The notes under the pieces: model-generated
Database searches by the model: none
Told to the model about the DNA's origin: nothing
Seen by the model: only the letters and a program-made list of their open reading frames with translations
In this document: in pieces, positions 1 to 6,743 of the stretch
Layout: every line of letters begins with the position of its first letter
How positions within the stretch are numbered: the stretch's first letter is position 1
Made by a program: the position numbers and the translations under genes
From: DASVEE01 sp036399695
GTDB lineage: Bacteria > Acidobacteriota > Thermoanaerobaculia > Gp7-AA8
Direction: 5' to 3'
Assembly: GCA_036399695.1 (NCBI GenBank)
Contig: DASWMP010000066.1
Coordinates: forward strand, 1-21,332
Length of the DNA stretch: 21,332 nucleotides

Positions 1-24
1 ACGATCGCTCTCGGGCGGCTTCTT

Positions 25-57
25 CCTGCCAACCGCCAACTGCCAACCGCCCAACTC
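25..57. repeat. Arm of a CCAACCGCCAACTG-phrase intergenic repeat
   Basis: The bases at 29-56 are a run of the phrases CCAACCGCC and AACTGCC. The same phrases occur in both arms of the inverted repeat at 16828-16915 and again at 17017-17048. Here only one arm is in the window, so its partner arm, if any, lies before base 1. No coding potential is evident in 1-105 and no clear Shine-Dalgarno precedes the ATG at 106. Confidence 0.6.
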
Positions 58-105
58 TCTCTCCGCAAACCTTCCGAGCCCGATTCCGTCTTACCATCCG
101 TTCGA

Positions 106-2484
106 ATGAAGCTCCGGGCGCAACTCATCCTGTTCATCCTGCTGCTGGCGGTCCTGCCGCTCACCGGGATCGTCCTTTACTCGTACCACTCGTCGCGCCG
201 TGCGCTCGAGACGGCGTACAAGCAGGAAGCGGATCGGCTGTCGCGGCAGATGGACCGGCGGCTGACGGCGATCCGGTCGGACCTCGACGATCGCCTGACG
301 CAGGCCTCGAACACCGGCATCGACGTCTCGGATACGGACCCCGTCATCGGCAACATCATGAACGCCATCGGCGACGCGGCTCCGCTCGTCGACGCACTCG
401 AGTTTCACCCCGTCGCTCCTCCGGAACCGCCGGCCGCACGCGTCGATGTCGCGGCGCTGGCCGCACCATCTCCGAAGGCGACTCCGGCTCCTCCGGAGCC
501 GTCCGAAGCGCCGGAGCCTCCGGATGCGGAGCATCACGCTTCCATCGCGCGTGAGGTCAGGATCCATCCGCCGGTGGCCGGCGGGCGCTACACCATCGTG
601 ACGCCGGAGCTGCGGGAAGGAATCGTCATCGATCTGCCGCGTGTGCCGCAGTTCGAGATCCCGCCCGAGGAGGCGGCCAAGCTCGCCGAGATCGGACGCC
701 TTTCCCGCCTGCTCGGCACGAATGCCGACCAGCTCTCGCCGGCGGAGCACGAGAAACTGAAGAATGACCTGCGACGGCTGCAGCGGGAGGTCGACGTCAA
801 GATGGACCTCGCCCGCGGCGAGTTCGAGCGGGAGATGGCGGAGTTCACCCGCAAGCAGCAGACGGCCATGAACGCGCAGATCCAGCGCCTGCACGTCCGC
901 GCCCGCGAAAGGGCGGCCCAGAACAAGCTGGACGGCACGCTCATCGGCGGCGGCGGAGCCCCGGCCAAGATCGCCGCGGTGGCTCCGGTGACGTCCGTCG
1001 GGACATCGCCGGCCGCTAAGCCGACCGCGGCCGCGCTTGCCGCGAAAGCGGCGCCGAAGCCGGAGATCAAGCTGACGAGGGACCTCACGCCGGCGGAGAA
1101 GCTGAAGCTGCAGACGGCCGCCCGTCGCACGGCGCTGATCCTCGGGCGCAAGTTGAACGTCCCGGTGACGAAGAACGGCGCGGTCGTCGGCCAGATCACG
1201 GCCCAGGTCCGTCCCGAGGAAGTCATCCGCCGCGTGCTCGGCAACCCGGGCGATGACGGCGAGATCGCCTTCGCCATCGACCGCGAAGGCAATCTCTACA
1301 CGCGCAACGCGCAGGAGCGCTCGACGCTCGACCGCCTCGGCATCCCGAAGAAGACGCGCGACATCCCGGGCTGGATCGTGGCCATGACGGCCGACGAGGA
1401 GAGCGGGATGCGCGTCGGCGTGGCCCGTCCGGTCGGCGAGAACCTGCAGGAGCTTCGCCGCACGGCCGCCCGCAACTTCACCTGGGGCCTCGGCCTGGTG
1501 TTCGTGGCCATCATCGGCGTCGTGCCGTTCACGAATCATCTGACGCGCGACGTGCAGGTGATCAGCGACGGCGCGGAGCGCATCGCGCACGGCGATCTGA
1601 TGACGCGCCTGCCGGTGAAGTCGAAGAACGAGATCGGGCAGCTCGCCGTGGCCTTCAATCGCATGGCCGAGGACCTGAGCCTGCAGCAGCAGCGGCTCGT
1701 CGCGCAGGAGCGGGCGCGGAAGGAGCAGGAGATGCAGCAGCGCCTCCTGGCCCTCGAGTACGACCGTAAGACGGTGGAGCTGGAGGAGGCGCGCCGGTTC
1801 CAGCTCTCCATGCTGCCGAAGGAGCTGCCGAAACATCCGACGCTGGACGTGGCGGTCTTCACGCAGACGGCCACGGAGGTCGGCGGCGATTACTACGATT
1901 TCCACGTCATCGACGGCGGCGCGCTCTCGATCACGATCGGCGACGCCACCGGCCATGGCGCGAAAGCCGGCACGATGGTGACGGTCGTCAAGACGCTCTT
2001 CGCCGGCTACAGCCCGGACGTCGCACCGTCGCACTTTCTGCGCGACGCGGCGGAGAAGATCAAGCGGATGGAGCTGGGGCGCATGTCGATGGCCCTCTCG
2101 CTCGGCCGCTTCGACGGCCATCATCTGACCGTGGCTTCGGCAGGCATGCCGCCGGTGCTGGTGCGCCGTGCGGCCGGTACGGTGGAGGAGTTCTCGATCG
2201 GCGCGACGCCGCTCGGCACGCTCGGCGCCGATTACCGCGACCAGACCCTCGACGTCTTTCCCGGCGACACGGTGCTGTTCCTGACGGACGGCTTCCCGGA
2301 GCTGTTCAACGCCGCCGGCACACAGCTCGGCTACGCCGCCACGCAGGACCTGTTTGCCGAGGCCGCCGCCGGCGCGAAGGACGCCGCCGGCGTCATCGAG
2401 AAGCTGGCAGAAGCAGCACGCCAGTGGCACGGCGAGCAGCCGCCGAATGATGATGTGACGTTCGTGGTGGTGCGCGTAGCGTAG
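106..2484 (+). CDS. Membrane HAMP-domain SpoIIE/PP2C-type serine phosphatase
   Basis: Predicted membrane sensor phosphatase of the RsbU/SpoIIE class (792 aa), which typically dephosphorylates an anti-sigma-factor antagonist in a partner-switching pathway. A hydrophobic segment lies at residues 7-27. A long extracytoplasmic region of about 430 residues follows, rich in Ala, Pro and Glu (about 100-155 Pro-rich, about 190-280 charged and probably coiled coil). A second membrane segment lies at about 459-477, then a HAMP domain (about 478-530, ending NEIGQLAVAFNRMAEDL), a coiled-coil linker, and the phosphatase domain from about 558 to the end. PP2C metal ligands are visible: GGDYYD at 593-598, GDATGHG from 612, TDGFPEL from 727 and NDDVTF from 781. 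ATG 106 is the natural start because the membrane segment follows at once. The sensory region matches no family I recognise. No anti-sigma or STAS partner is adjacent. Confidence 0.93.
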   Translation: MKLRAQLILFILLLAVLPLTGIVLYSYHSSRRALETAYKQEADRLSRQMDRRLTAIRSDLDDRLTQASNTGIDVSDTDPVIGNIMNAIGDAAPLVDALEFHPVAPPEPPAARVDVAALAAPSPKATPAPPEPSEAPEPPDAEHHASIAREVRIHPPVAGGRYTIVTPELREGIVIDLPRVPQFEIPPEEAAKLAEIGRLSRLLGTNADQLSPAEHEKLKNDLRRLQREVDVKMDLARGEFEREMAEFTRKQQTAMNAQIQRLHVRARERAAQNKLDGTLIGGGGAPAKIAAVAPVTSVGTSPAAKPTAAALAAKAAPKPEIKLTRDLTPAEKLKLQTAARRTALILGRKLNVPVTKNGAVVGQITAQVRPEEVIRRVLGNPGDDGEIAFAIDREGNLYTRNAQERSTLDRLGIPKKTRDIPGWIVAMTADEESGMRVGVARPVGENLQELRRTAARNFTWGLGLVFVAIIGVVPFTNHLTRDVQVISDGAERIAHGDLMTRLPVKSKNEIGQLAVAFNRMAEDLSLQQQRLVAQERARKEQEMQQRLLALEYDRKTVELEEARRFQLSMLPKELPKHPTLDVAVFTQTATEVGGDYYDFHVIDGGALSITIGDATGHGAKAGTMVTVVKTLFAGYSPDVAPSHFLRDAAEKIKRMELGRMSMALSLGRFDGHHLTVASAGMPPVLVRRAAGTVEEFSIGATPLGTLGADYRDQTLDVFPGDTVLFLTDGFPELFNAAGTQLGYAATQDLFAEAAAGAKDAAGVIEKLAEAARQWHGEQPPNDDVTFVVVRVA

Positions 2485-2492
2485 CGCTACGC
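2479..2492. repeat. Perfect 14-base palindrome over the phosphatase stop codon
   Basis: GCGTAGCGCTACGC at 2479-2492 is perfectly self-complementary and contains the TAG stop at 2482-2484. A GC-rich alternating tract follows to about 2504. It may form a small hairpin at the mRNA 3' end together with the larger inverted repeat just downstream. Confidence 0.6.
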
Positions 2493-2506
2493 GCTCCGCG
2501 CGCGTT

Positions 2507-2601
2507 GTTGGTTTTTGGTTGTTGGTTTTTGGTGCTGCGCTGCACGACGAGCGCTCGCGAAGCAGAGCACCAAAAGCCAACAACCAACAACAAAAACCAA
2601 A
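2507..2601. repeat. Imperfect inverted repeat of TTGGTTTTTGG phrases, possible terminator
   Basis: The left arm at about 2507-2536 is made of GTTGGTTTTTGG phrases ending in GGTGCT. The right arm at about 2566-2601 carries AGCACC followed by CCAACAACCAAC and AAAAACCAAAC. The arms pair over most of 30 bases around a GC-rich centre that can itself pair. It fills the gap between the phosphatase and the barstar-like gene and lies in a 157-base non-coding stretch. A role in transcription termination is inference; it has no classical T-tract. Confidence 0.7.
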
Positions 2602-2641
2602 CGAACACCTGTCTCCCGCAATCAGCTAACATGCGCGGCCC

Positions 2642-3037
2642 GTGAGGTCCGATTCGATCAATCTCCTCGAGCAGGCCACTGCCGAGGCTGTGCATTTTGC
2701 TGATGCGGACGTAGCGACTGCCGTGCGGCGGCGGGTGGGGCTGCAGATCTTCGAGATTCGCGATCCCGGGGTCTCGGAAGGGGAGCTGTTCGAGGCCTTG
2801 GCCGTGGCGTTCGATTTTCCCGAGGAGTTCGGCGGGAACTGGGATGCGGTGGTCGATTCGCTGCGCGACCTGCAGCGGGAGCCGGCCATGACGGCGTTCG
2901 TCCTGCTGCTGCGCGATGCCACGCGCTTCTGGGCGGAAACGCCTCGGCTGGCGGCGGAGCTCGTCGAGGCCTGGCTGGCCGTCGCCGAGTACTGGCGGGA
3001 TGACGGCGTGCCGTTCCATCTGGTATTCATCTGGTGA
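2642..3037 (+). CDS. Barstar-like ribonuclease inhibitor (antitoxin)
   Basis: Predicted cytoplasmic inhibitor of a barnase/RNase Sa-type ribonuclease, 131 aa. The core barstar motif FPEEFGGNWDAVVDSLRDL lies at residues 59-77. Asp68 and Asp72 align with barstar Asp35 and Asp39, two residues that contact barnase. A beta strand precedes it (LQIFEI, 34-39), and the C-terminus ends in a hydrophobic strand (PFHLVFIW), as in barstar. The N-terminal 30 residues are longer than in B. amyloliquefaciens barstar (89 aa). The start is uncertain: GTG 2642 lacks a clear Shine-Dalgarno. The stop overlaps the ATG of the downstream ribonuclease by one base, so inhibitor and enzyme are probably made together. 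The family call rests on motif recognition plus the matching partner next door. Confidence 0.87.
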   Translation: MRSDSINLLEQATAEAVHFADADVATAVRRRVGLQIFEIRDPGVSEGELFEALAVAFDFPEEFGGNWDAVVDSLRDLQREPAMTAFVLLLRDATRFWAETPRLAAELVEAWLAVAEYWRDDGVPFHLVFIW

Positions 3038-3510
3038 TGATGCGCAGGCGAAGGGTGCACCCGGTCATCTGGCTCGCGTCGCTGCTGGCGGTGGCGCTCG
3101 GCGCCTTCTGGCAGAACGGTGACAGCGCTTCGGGCCGCGGACCGCAACCGGCGCCGCGGAGTGAAACGAGACCGGCGGAAGTGCCGCGTGCCGAGACGCC
3201 TCGCGTCGAAGTGCCGCGGACCGAAGCGTCAGCACGCGATGCGATCGCCGATCCCGTGGAGCGGGAGCAGCTCGACGTCACGCTGGCGCTGATCGAGCGC
3301 GGCGGACCCTTCCCGCACAAACAGGACGGCACCGTCTTCGGCAATCGCGAAGGGCGGTTGCCGTCACACCCGCGCGGGTACTATCGCGAATACACGGTGA
3401 AGACGCCCGGCGCCCGCACGCGTGGCGCCAGACGCGTCATCCGCGGCTCCAGCGGCGAGACGTACTACACGCGCGATCATTACAAGACGTTCATGAGGAT
3501 CGACCAATGA
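3037..3510 (+). CDS. Secreted RNase Sa/barnase-family ribonuclease (N1/T1 fold)
   Basis: Predicted guanyl-specific ribonuclease of the microbial N1/T1 family, 157 aa. The catalytic domain (about 70-157) closely resembles Streptomyces RNase Sa: GGPFPHKQDGTVFGNRE, then REYTVKTPGARTRGARR and TRDHYKTFMRIDQ. The three catalytic residues align with RNase Sa Glu54, Arg69 and His85; they are Glu118, Arg133 and His148, counted from ATG 3037. The N-terminus is basic (MMRRRR) and then hydrophobic (about 9-24), a signal peptide or anchor. A Pro/Arg/Glu linker with PRAE/PRVE/PRTE repeats follows (about 39-64). ATG 3037 is preferred over GTG 3034 because it gives a TGATG overlap with the inhibitor stop. 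The RNase Sa disulphide cysteines are missing. The pair forms a toxin-immunity module; whether the enzyme targets competitors or scavenges RNA cannot be told. Confidence 0.92.
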   Translation: MMRRRRVHPVIWLASLLAVALGAFWQNGDSASGRGPQPAPRSETRPAEVPRAETPRVEVPRTEASARDAIADPVEREQLDVTLALIERGGPFPHKQDGTVFGNREGRLPSHPRGYYREYTVKTPGARTRGARRVIRGSSGETYYTRDHYKTFMRIDQ

Positions 3511-4025
3511 AATCGATGCTTCCCTCCCGCGACGAATACGCCGACCCCTACCACCGCTACGTCCAGCTCGTGACGGAAGACGACATCGTCGAGGCCATGG
3601 CCGAGCAGTCGGCCGAGACGCAGCGCGTCCTCACGCGCATCGACGAGAAGACGTCGTTGCACCGCTACGCGGAAGGCAAGTGGAGCATCCGCGAGCTCGT
3701 CGGGCACGTGGTCGATTCCGAGCGGATCTTCAGCTACCGCGCGCTCGCCATCGCCCGTGGCGAACAGGCCGGCCTGCCCGGCTTCGACGAGAACGAGTAC
3801 GCAAAGAACGCCAACTTCGACTCCTGGACGCTCGCGGAGCTGGCGGAGAGCTACGCCCTGGTGCGCAAGACGAACATCATTTTCTTCCGCAATCTCGATG
3901 AAGAGACGTGGGCACGCCGCGGGACCGCCAGCGGCTGGCCCGTGACGGTGCGGGCGCTGGCCTATGCGACGCTGGGGCACGAGCGGCATCACCTGGGAGT
4001 GCTGCGCGACAAGTACGGGGTGTGA
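3507..4025 (+). CDS. DinB-family (DinB/YfiT-like) putative metalloenzyme
   Basis: Four-helix-bundle protein of the DinB superfamily, 172 aa. These proteins bind a divalent metal through three histidines; characterised relatives include thiol-dependent S-transferases. Candidate ligands are His67 (ELVGHVVDSER) and the C-terminal HERHH motif (His158, His161 or His162). KWSIRELVGHVVDSERIF is the typical first-helix signature. ATG 3507 overlaps the ribonuclease TGA in an ATGA arrangement, so the gene is translationally coupled to the barstar/RNase pair. The substrate is unknown. A toxin-related role is suggested only by coupling and is weak. Confidence 0.88.
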   Translation: MKSMLPSRDEYADPYHRYVQLVTEDDIVEAMAEQSAETQRVLTRIDEKTSLHRYAEGKWSIRELVGHVVDSERIFSYRALAIARGEQAGLPGFDENEYAKNANFDSWTLAELAESYALVRKTNIIFFRNLDEETWARRGTASGWPVTVRALAYATLGHERHHLGVLRDKYGV

Positions 4026-4044
4026 GCTACAGGGAAAACGATGG

Positions 4045-4737
4045 CTATCCCAGAATGGCGGCCAGGAGCGCATCGTGATCCTCAGCGCTCGGAAAGAAAT
4101 GCGTGGGATTCTCCGCGCGTAGCGTGTCCGCGGAGGTTTTGCCTGATGCCACGGCGATCGTGGTGGCGTCGTACGGGGCGCCGCAGCGCACGTCGTAAAT
4201 CGAATCTCCGATGATCACCACATTGCTGCCTTCAAAGCGGTACCCATCCACCTTCGAGGCGCGCTCCACTGCAATCGGCGGCAGCTTCTCGCGGTCGCGG
4301 TGATCGCTGCCGAAGGCGCCGAAGGGAAAGTAGCGGTTCAGCTCCGGTCCGGCGAGCTTCAGCCGTGCGCCCGGTTCGATGTTGCCGGTGAGGAGCGCCA
4401 GCGTCACTTCCGGCATCTCGGCCAGCGTGGCCACGATCCGCTCGATGCCGGCGAGGGCGCGGACGCGTCCCGGCGTCTGCACGTTCTTCGCGACCCCGCC
4501 GAGATACGAGTCCCAGAAGCGGGTGAGCCCGGCCTCGATGGCGGCATCGTCATAGCCGGCATCGCGCAGCACCATGAAGACGATCTGCGGATCGGTGCGT
4601 CCGGAAAAGTCGTAGCGCGCCAGGTCCTGGTCGTACCCATAGATCGCCCGCAGCGACTCGCCGAACGCCTGCCGCGCCGCGCCGCCGTCGGTGATGAGAG
4701 TGCCGTCGATGTCGAAGAGGACGAGGCGTCGGTTCAT
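4045..4737 (-). CDS. HAD-superfamily hydrolase (phosphoglycolate phosphatase-like)
   Basis: Predicted cytosolic phosphatase of the haloacid dehalogenase superfamily, 230 aa, subfamily I with an alpha-helical cap (about 16-85). Motif I is FDIDGT (nucleophile Asp9, acid/base Asp11), motif II is LLTGN (Thr117), a motif III lysine is probably Lys151 (DREKLPP), and motif IV is GDSIYD (Asp178, Asp182). The start at 4737 is chosen because motif I follows at once; the open frame runs on upstream to 4836, but that stretch is the inverted repeat. The exact substrate cannot be deduced. It is convergent with the DinB gene, with only 19 bases between the stops. Confidence 0.9.
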   Translation of the reverse strand: MNRRLVLFDIDGTLITDGGAARQAFGESLRAIYGYDQDLARYDFSGRTDPQIVFMVLRDAGYDDAAIEAGLTRFWDSYLGGVAKNVQTPGRVRALAGIERIVATLAEMPEVTLALLTGNIEPGARLKLAGPELNRYFPFGAFGSDHRDREKLPPIAVERASKVDGYRFEGSNVVIIGDSIYDVRCGAPYDATTIAVASGKTSADTLRAENPTHFFPSAEDHDALLAAILG

Positions 4738-4756
4738 GGCGGCATTGTACGGGGGC

Positions 4757-4838
4757 CGTTGCCCGATGTCCGTTGCCCGTTGTCCGTACGGTGACGGGAA
4801 GCGCAGCACGGACAACGGACGACGGACAACGGACAACG
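4757..4838. repeat. Inverted repeat of GGACAACGG / CCGTTGTCC phrases
   Basis: The left arm 4757-4787 (CGTTGCCCGATGTCC then GTTGCCCGTTGTCCGT) pairs with the right arm 4808-4838 (ACGGACAACGGACG then GACAACGGACAACG) with few mismatches around a 20-base centre. It lies between two divergent genes (HAD hydrolase and MFS transporter), so it cannot be a simple terminator for either. A diverged copy of the same phrase family lies at 15999-16070. Confidence 0.75.
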
Positions 4839-4863
4839 TGTCTTGTATCCTGCGCGGGCTTAA

Positions 4864-6045
4864 ATGCGGAAAGGTTCGCTCCTCGCGCTGTTTCTCACGG
4901 TGTTCATCGACCTGATCGGGTTCGGGATGGTCATCCCGTTCCTGTCGTATTACGCGCGGGAGTATGGGGCGAGCGGGATCATGGTGGGGGCGGTGGTCGG
5001 GGTTTACTCGATCATGCAGTTCTTCTTCGCGCCGATCTGGGGGCGGCTTTCGGATCGCATCGGACGGCGGCCGGTGCTGCTCATCAGCCTCACGGCCAGC
5101 TTCACCGGCTACCTGATGTTCGGTTTCACCCGGACGCTCCTGGTGCTGTTCCTGTCGCGCGTCATCGCCGGCATCGGCGGGGCGAACATCGGGACGGCGC
5201 AGGCCTACATCTCGGACGTCACGTCGGAAGAAGATCGCGCCAAGGGCATGGGGCTCATCGGCGCCGCCTTCGGCCTCGGCTTCATCCTCGGGCCGCCGCT
5301 CAGCGGCATCCTGGCGAACTTCGGGACCAGCCGCGGGCTACCAGGCAACCTGCTGCCCGGCATCGTGGCCGCGGGTCTGTCGTTCACCGCGCTGCTCCTC
5401 GCGTTCAGCAACCTGCCGGAGTCGAAACCGGCCGACCTGCAGCCGCGCTCCGGCCTGCCGCCGCAGTTCGACCGCCGGGTCTGGCGCTACGTCGCCGATC
5501 ATCGCGTGCTCGGGCTGCTGATGGCCGGTCTCTTCCTCACGCTGCTGGCCGTCGCCGGCATGGAGATGAGCGTGACGCTGTACGCGCGCGACCGCTTCAA
5601 GTTCACGCAGCTCGACATCGCCAAGCTGTTCCTGTTCATGGGCGCCATCGTCGCCTCGATCCAGGGAGGTCTGCTCGGGCGGCTCTCCCGCAAGTTCGGT
5701 GAGAAGACGCTCATCGTCGTCGGCGCGGCGTCGTTCACGCTCGGCTTCGCCCTCGTGCCGGGCATCTCCCGGATTCCGCTGCTCTATGGCGTGGGGCTGT
5801 TCATCGGCGTCGGCCAGGGGCTCTGTTATCCGCTGCTCACGTCGCTCGTCTCCAAGGCGGCGCCGGAAGGGGAGCGGGGGAGTCTCCTCGGCCTGGCGGC
5901 CTCCGTCGGTTCGCTGGCGCGCTTCATCGGCCCGATCCTCACGGGGTTTCTCTACGACCTGGCCGCCGCGCCGGGGGCGTTCTACGGCGGAGCGGTGCTG
6001 ATGTTGTGCGCGTTGGGGATTGCAGTCGCGGTTTTCAGGCGATAG
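4864..6045 (+). CDS. MFS transporter, DHA1/TetA-like drug:proton antiporter
   Basis: Predicted inner-membrane major facilitator, 393 aa, about 12 membrane segments. The first contains VFIDLIGFGMVIP with an acidic residue in TM1 (Asp16), as in drug:H+ antiporters. Motif A GRLSDRIGRRP lies at 60-70, motif B around SRVIAGIGGANIGTAQAY (Arg99), and the antiporter motif C GAAFGLGFILGPPLSG at 133-148. A charged loop after TM6 (about 185-215) separates the halves. ATG 4864 starts just before the first hydrophobic segment; no strong Shine-Dalgarno is seen. Substrate is not predictable. The deformylase ATG lies 11 bases after the stop, so the two are probably cotranscribed. Confidence 0.92.
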   Translation: MRKGSLLALFLTVFIDLIGFGMVIPFLSYYAREYGASGIMVGAVVGVYSIMQFFFAPIWGRLSDRIGRRPVLLISLTASFTGYLMFGFTRTLLVLFLSRVIAGIGGANIGTAQAYISDVTSEEDRAKGMGLIGAAFGLGFILGPPLSGILANFGTSRGLPGNLLPGIVAAGLSFTALLLAFSNLPESKPADLQPRSGLPPQFDRRVWRYVADHRVLGLLMAGLFLTLLAVAGMEMSVTLYARDRFKFTQLDIAKLFLFMGAIVASIQGGLLGRLSRKFGEKTLIVVGAASFTLGFALVPGISRIPLLYGVGLFIGVGQGLCYPLLTSLVSKAAPEGERGSLLGLAASVGSLARFIGPILTGFLYDLAAAPGAFYGGAVLMLCALGIAVAVFRR

Positions 6046-6056
6046 GCTCGCACGCC

Positions 6057-6572
6057 ATGGCGATCCTCAAAGTCTCCCGACTCGGCCACCCCGTCCTGCG
6101 CGAGAAAGCAGCGGACGTGGAGCTCAAGGACATCAAAGCGGGCAAGTTCCGTTCTCTCATCGACGACATGGTCGAGACGATGCACGCCTACGAAGGCGTC
6201 GGCCTCGCCGGCCCGCAGATCCACCTCCCGCTGCGCATCTTCGTCTTCGAGGTGCAGGAGCGCGTCGCCAAACGCCGCGGCGTGAAGACGGTGGGCGCCG
6301 GCGCGATCTTCAATGCGACATACGAGCCGGTCGGCACCGAGAAGATCACGGACTGGGAAGGCTGCCTGAGCGTCCCATTCCTCGGCGGCGAAACGCCGCG
6401 CTATAAGCGCGTCCGCCTGCGCGGCTTCGACCACGACGGCGATCCCCTCGAGCTCGAGGTAGAGGACTTCACCGCCCGCATCTTCCAGCACGAGATCGAC
6501 CACACGGACGGCCACGTGTACCTGGACCGCATGCCGGATCTGAAGACGCTGGGCTACACGATCGTGCTGTAG
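6057..6572 (+). CDS. def: Peptide deformylase
   Basis: Removes the formyl group from the N-terminal methionine of new proteins; metal-dependent. 171 aa, usual length. Motif 1 GVGLAGPQI (47-55), motif 2 EGCLSVP (101-107) with metal ligand Cys103, and motif 3 HEIDHTDG (145-152) with ligands His145 and His149 and catalytic Glu146. Two departures from consensus are visible: GLAGPQ instead of GLAAPQ, and HTDG where HLDG is usual. ATG 6057 is preferred over an in-frame upstream start at 6006 that would overlap the MFS gene, because the conserved N-terminus (ILKVSRLGHPVLR) begins here. No fmt neighbour is present. The stop is followed 10 bases later by a 76-base palindrome. Confidence 0.95.
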   Translation: MAILKVSRLGHPVLREKAADVELKDIKAGKFRSLIDDMVETMHAYEGVGLAGPQIHLPLRIFVFEVQERVAKRRGVKTVGAGAIFNATYEPVGTEKITDWEGCLSVPFLGGETPRYKRVRLRGFDHDGDPLELEVEDFTARIFQHEIDHTDGHVYLDRMPDLKTLGYTIVL

Positions 6573-6582
6573 CAGCGGTGCT

Positions 6583-6658
6583 GCTATGTAGGACAGACAC
6601 TCCTGTCTGTCCCGTGTACCGGTACACCGGACAGACAGGAGTGTCTGTCCTACATAGC
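6583..6658. repeat. 76-base near-perfect palindrome (GGACAGAC family)
   Basis: Arms 6583-6620 and 6621-6658 are reverse complements with a single mismatch and no loop, meeting at a GGTACC-type centre. Each arm also contains its own smaller palindrome (GGACAGACACTCCTGTCTGTCC), so the sequence can fold either as one cruciform or as two side-by-side hairpins. One arm recurs at 13033-13065. It lies just after the deformylase stop and before the TIR-CHAT gene. Confidence 0.9.
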
Positions 6659-6664
6659 GCTCCT

Positions 6665-6708
6665 TCACATAGGTCCCATCTGTCCTATAGGTCCTATAGG
6701 TCCCATCG
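6665..6708. repeat. Short direct repeats of TATAGGTCC phrase
   Basis: The stretch contains ATAGGTCCCATCTGTCC followed by TATAGGTCC twice and then CATCG, i.e. degenerate 9-10-base tandem units upstream of the TIR-CHAT start. It occupies the probable leader of that gene. No clear promoter can be assigned with confidence. Confidence 0.5.
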
Positions 6709-6743
6709 TTCCTGCGGCCGAGGAGTAAGATCGCGTCACAGGA

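Noticed and set aside
91..2583. 830-residue open frame on the minus strand opposite the phosphatase
   Set aside because: It is a shadow of the GC-rich phosphatase gene; the protein is Arg/His/Leu-rich without domains and its ends run into the intergenic repeat.
4738..4836. N-terminal extension of the HAD hydrolase to 4836
   Set aside because: The added 33 residues are translated from the inverted repeat; the DxDGT motif is at the normal distance from the inner ATG at 4737.
6659..6743. Riboswitch or defined promoter upstream of the TIR-CHAT gene
   Set aside because: Only short direct repeats are visible; no aptamer-like structure or convincing -35/-10 pair can be supported by eye.
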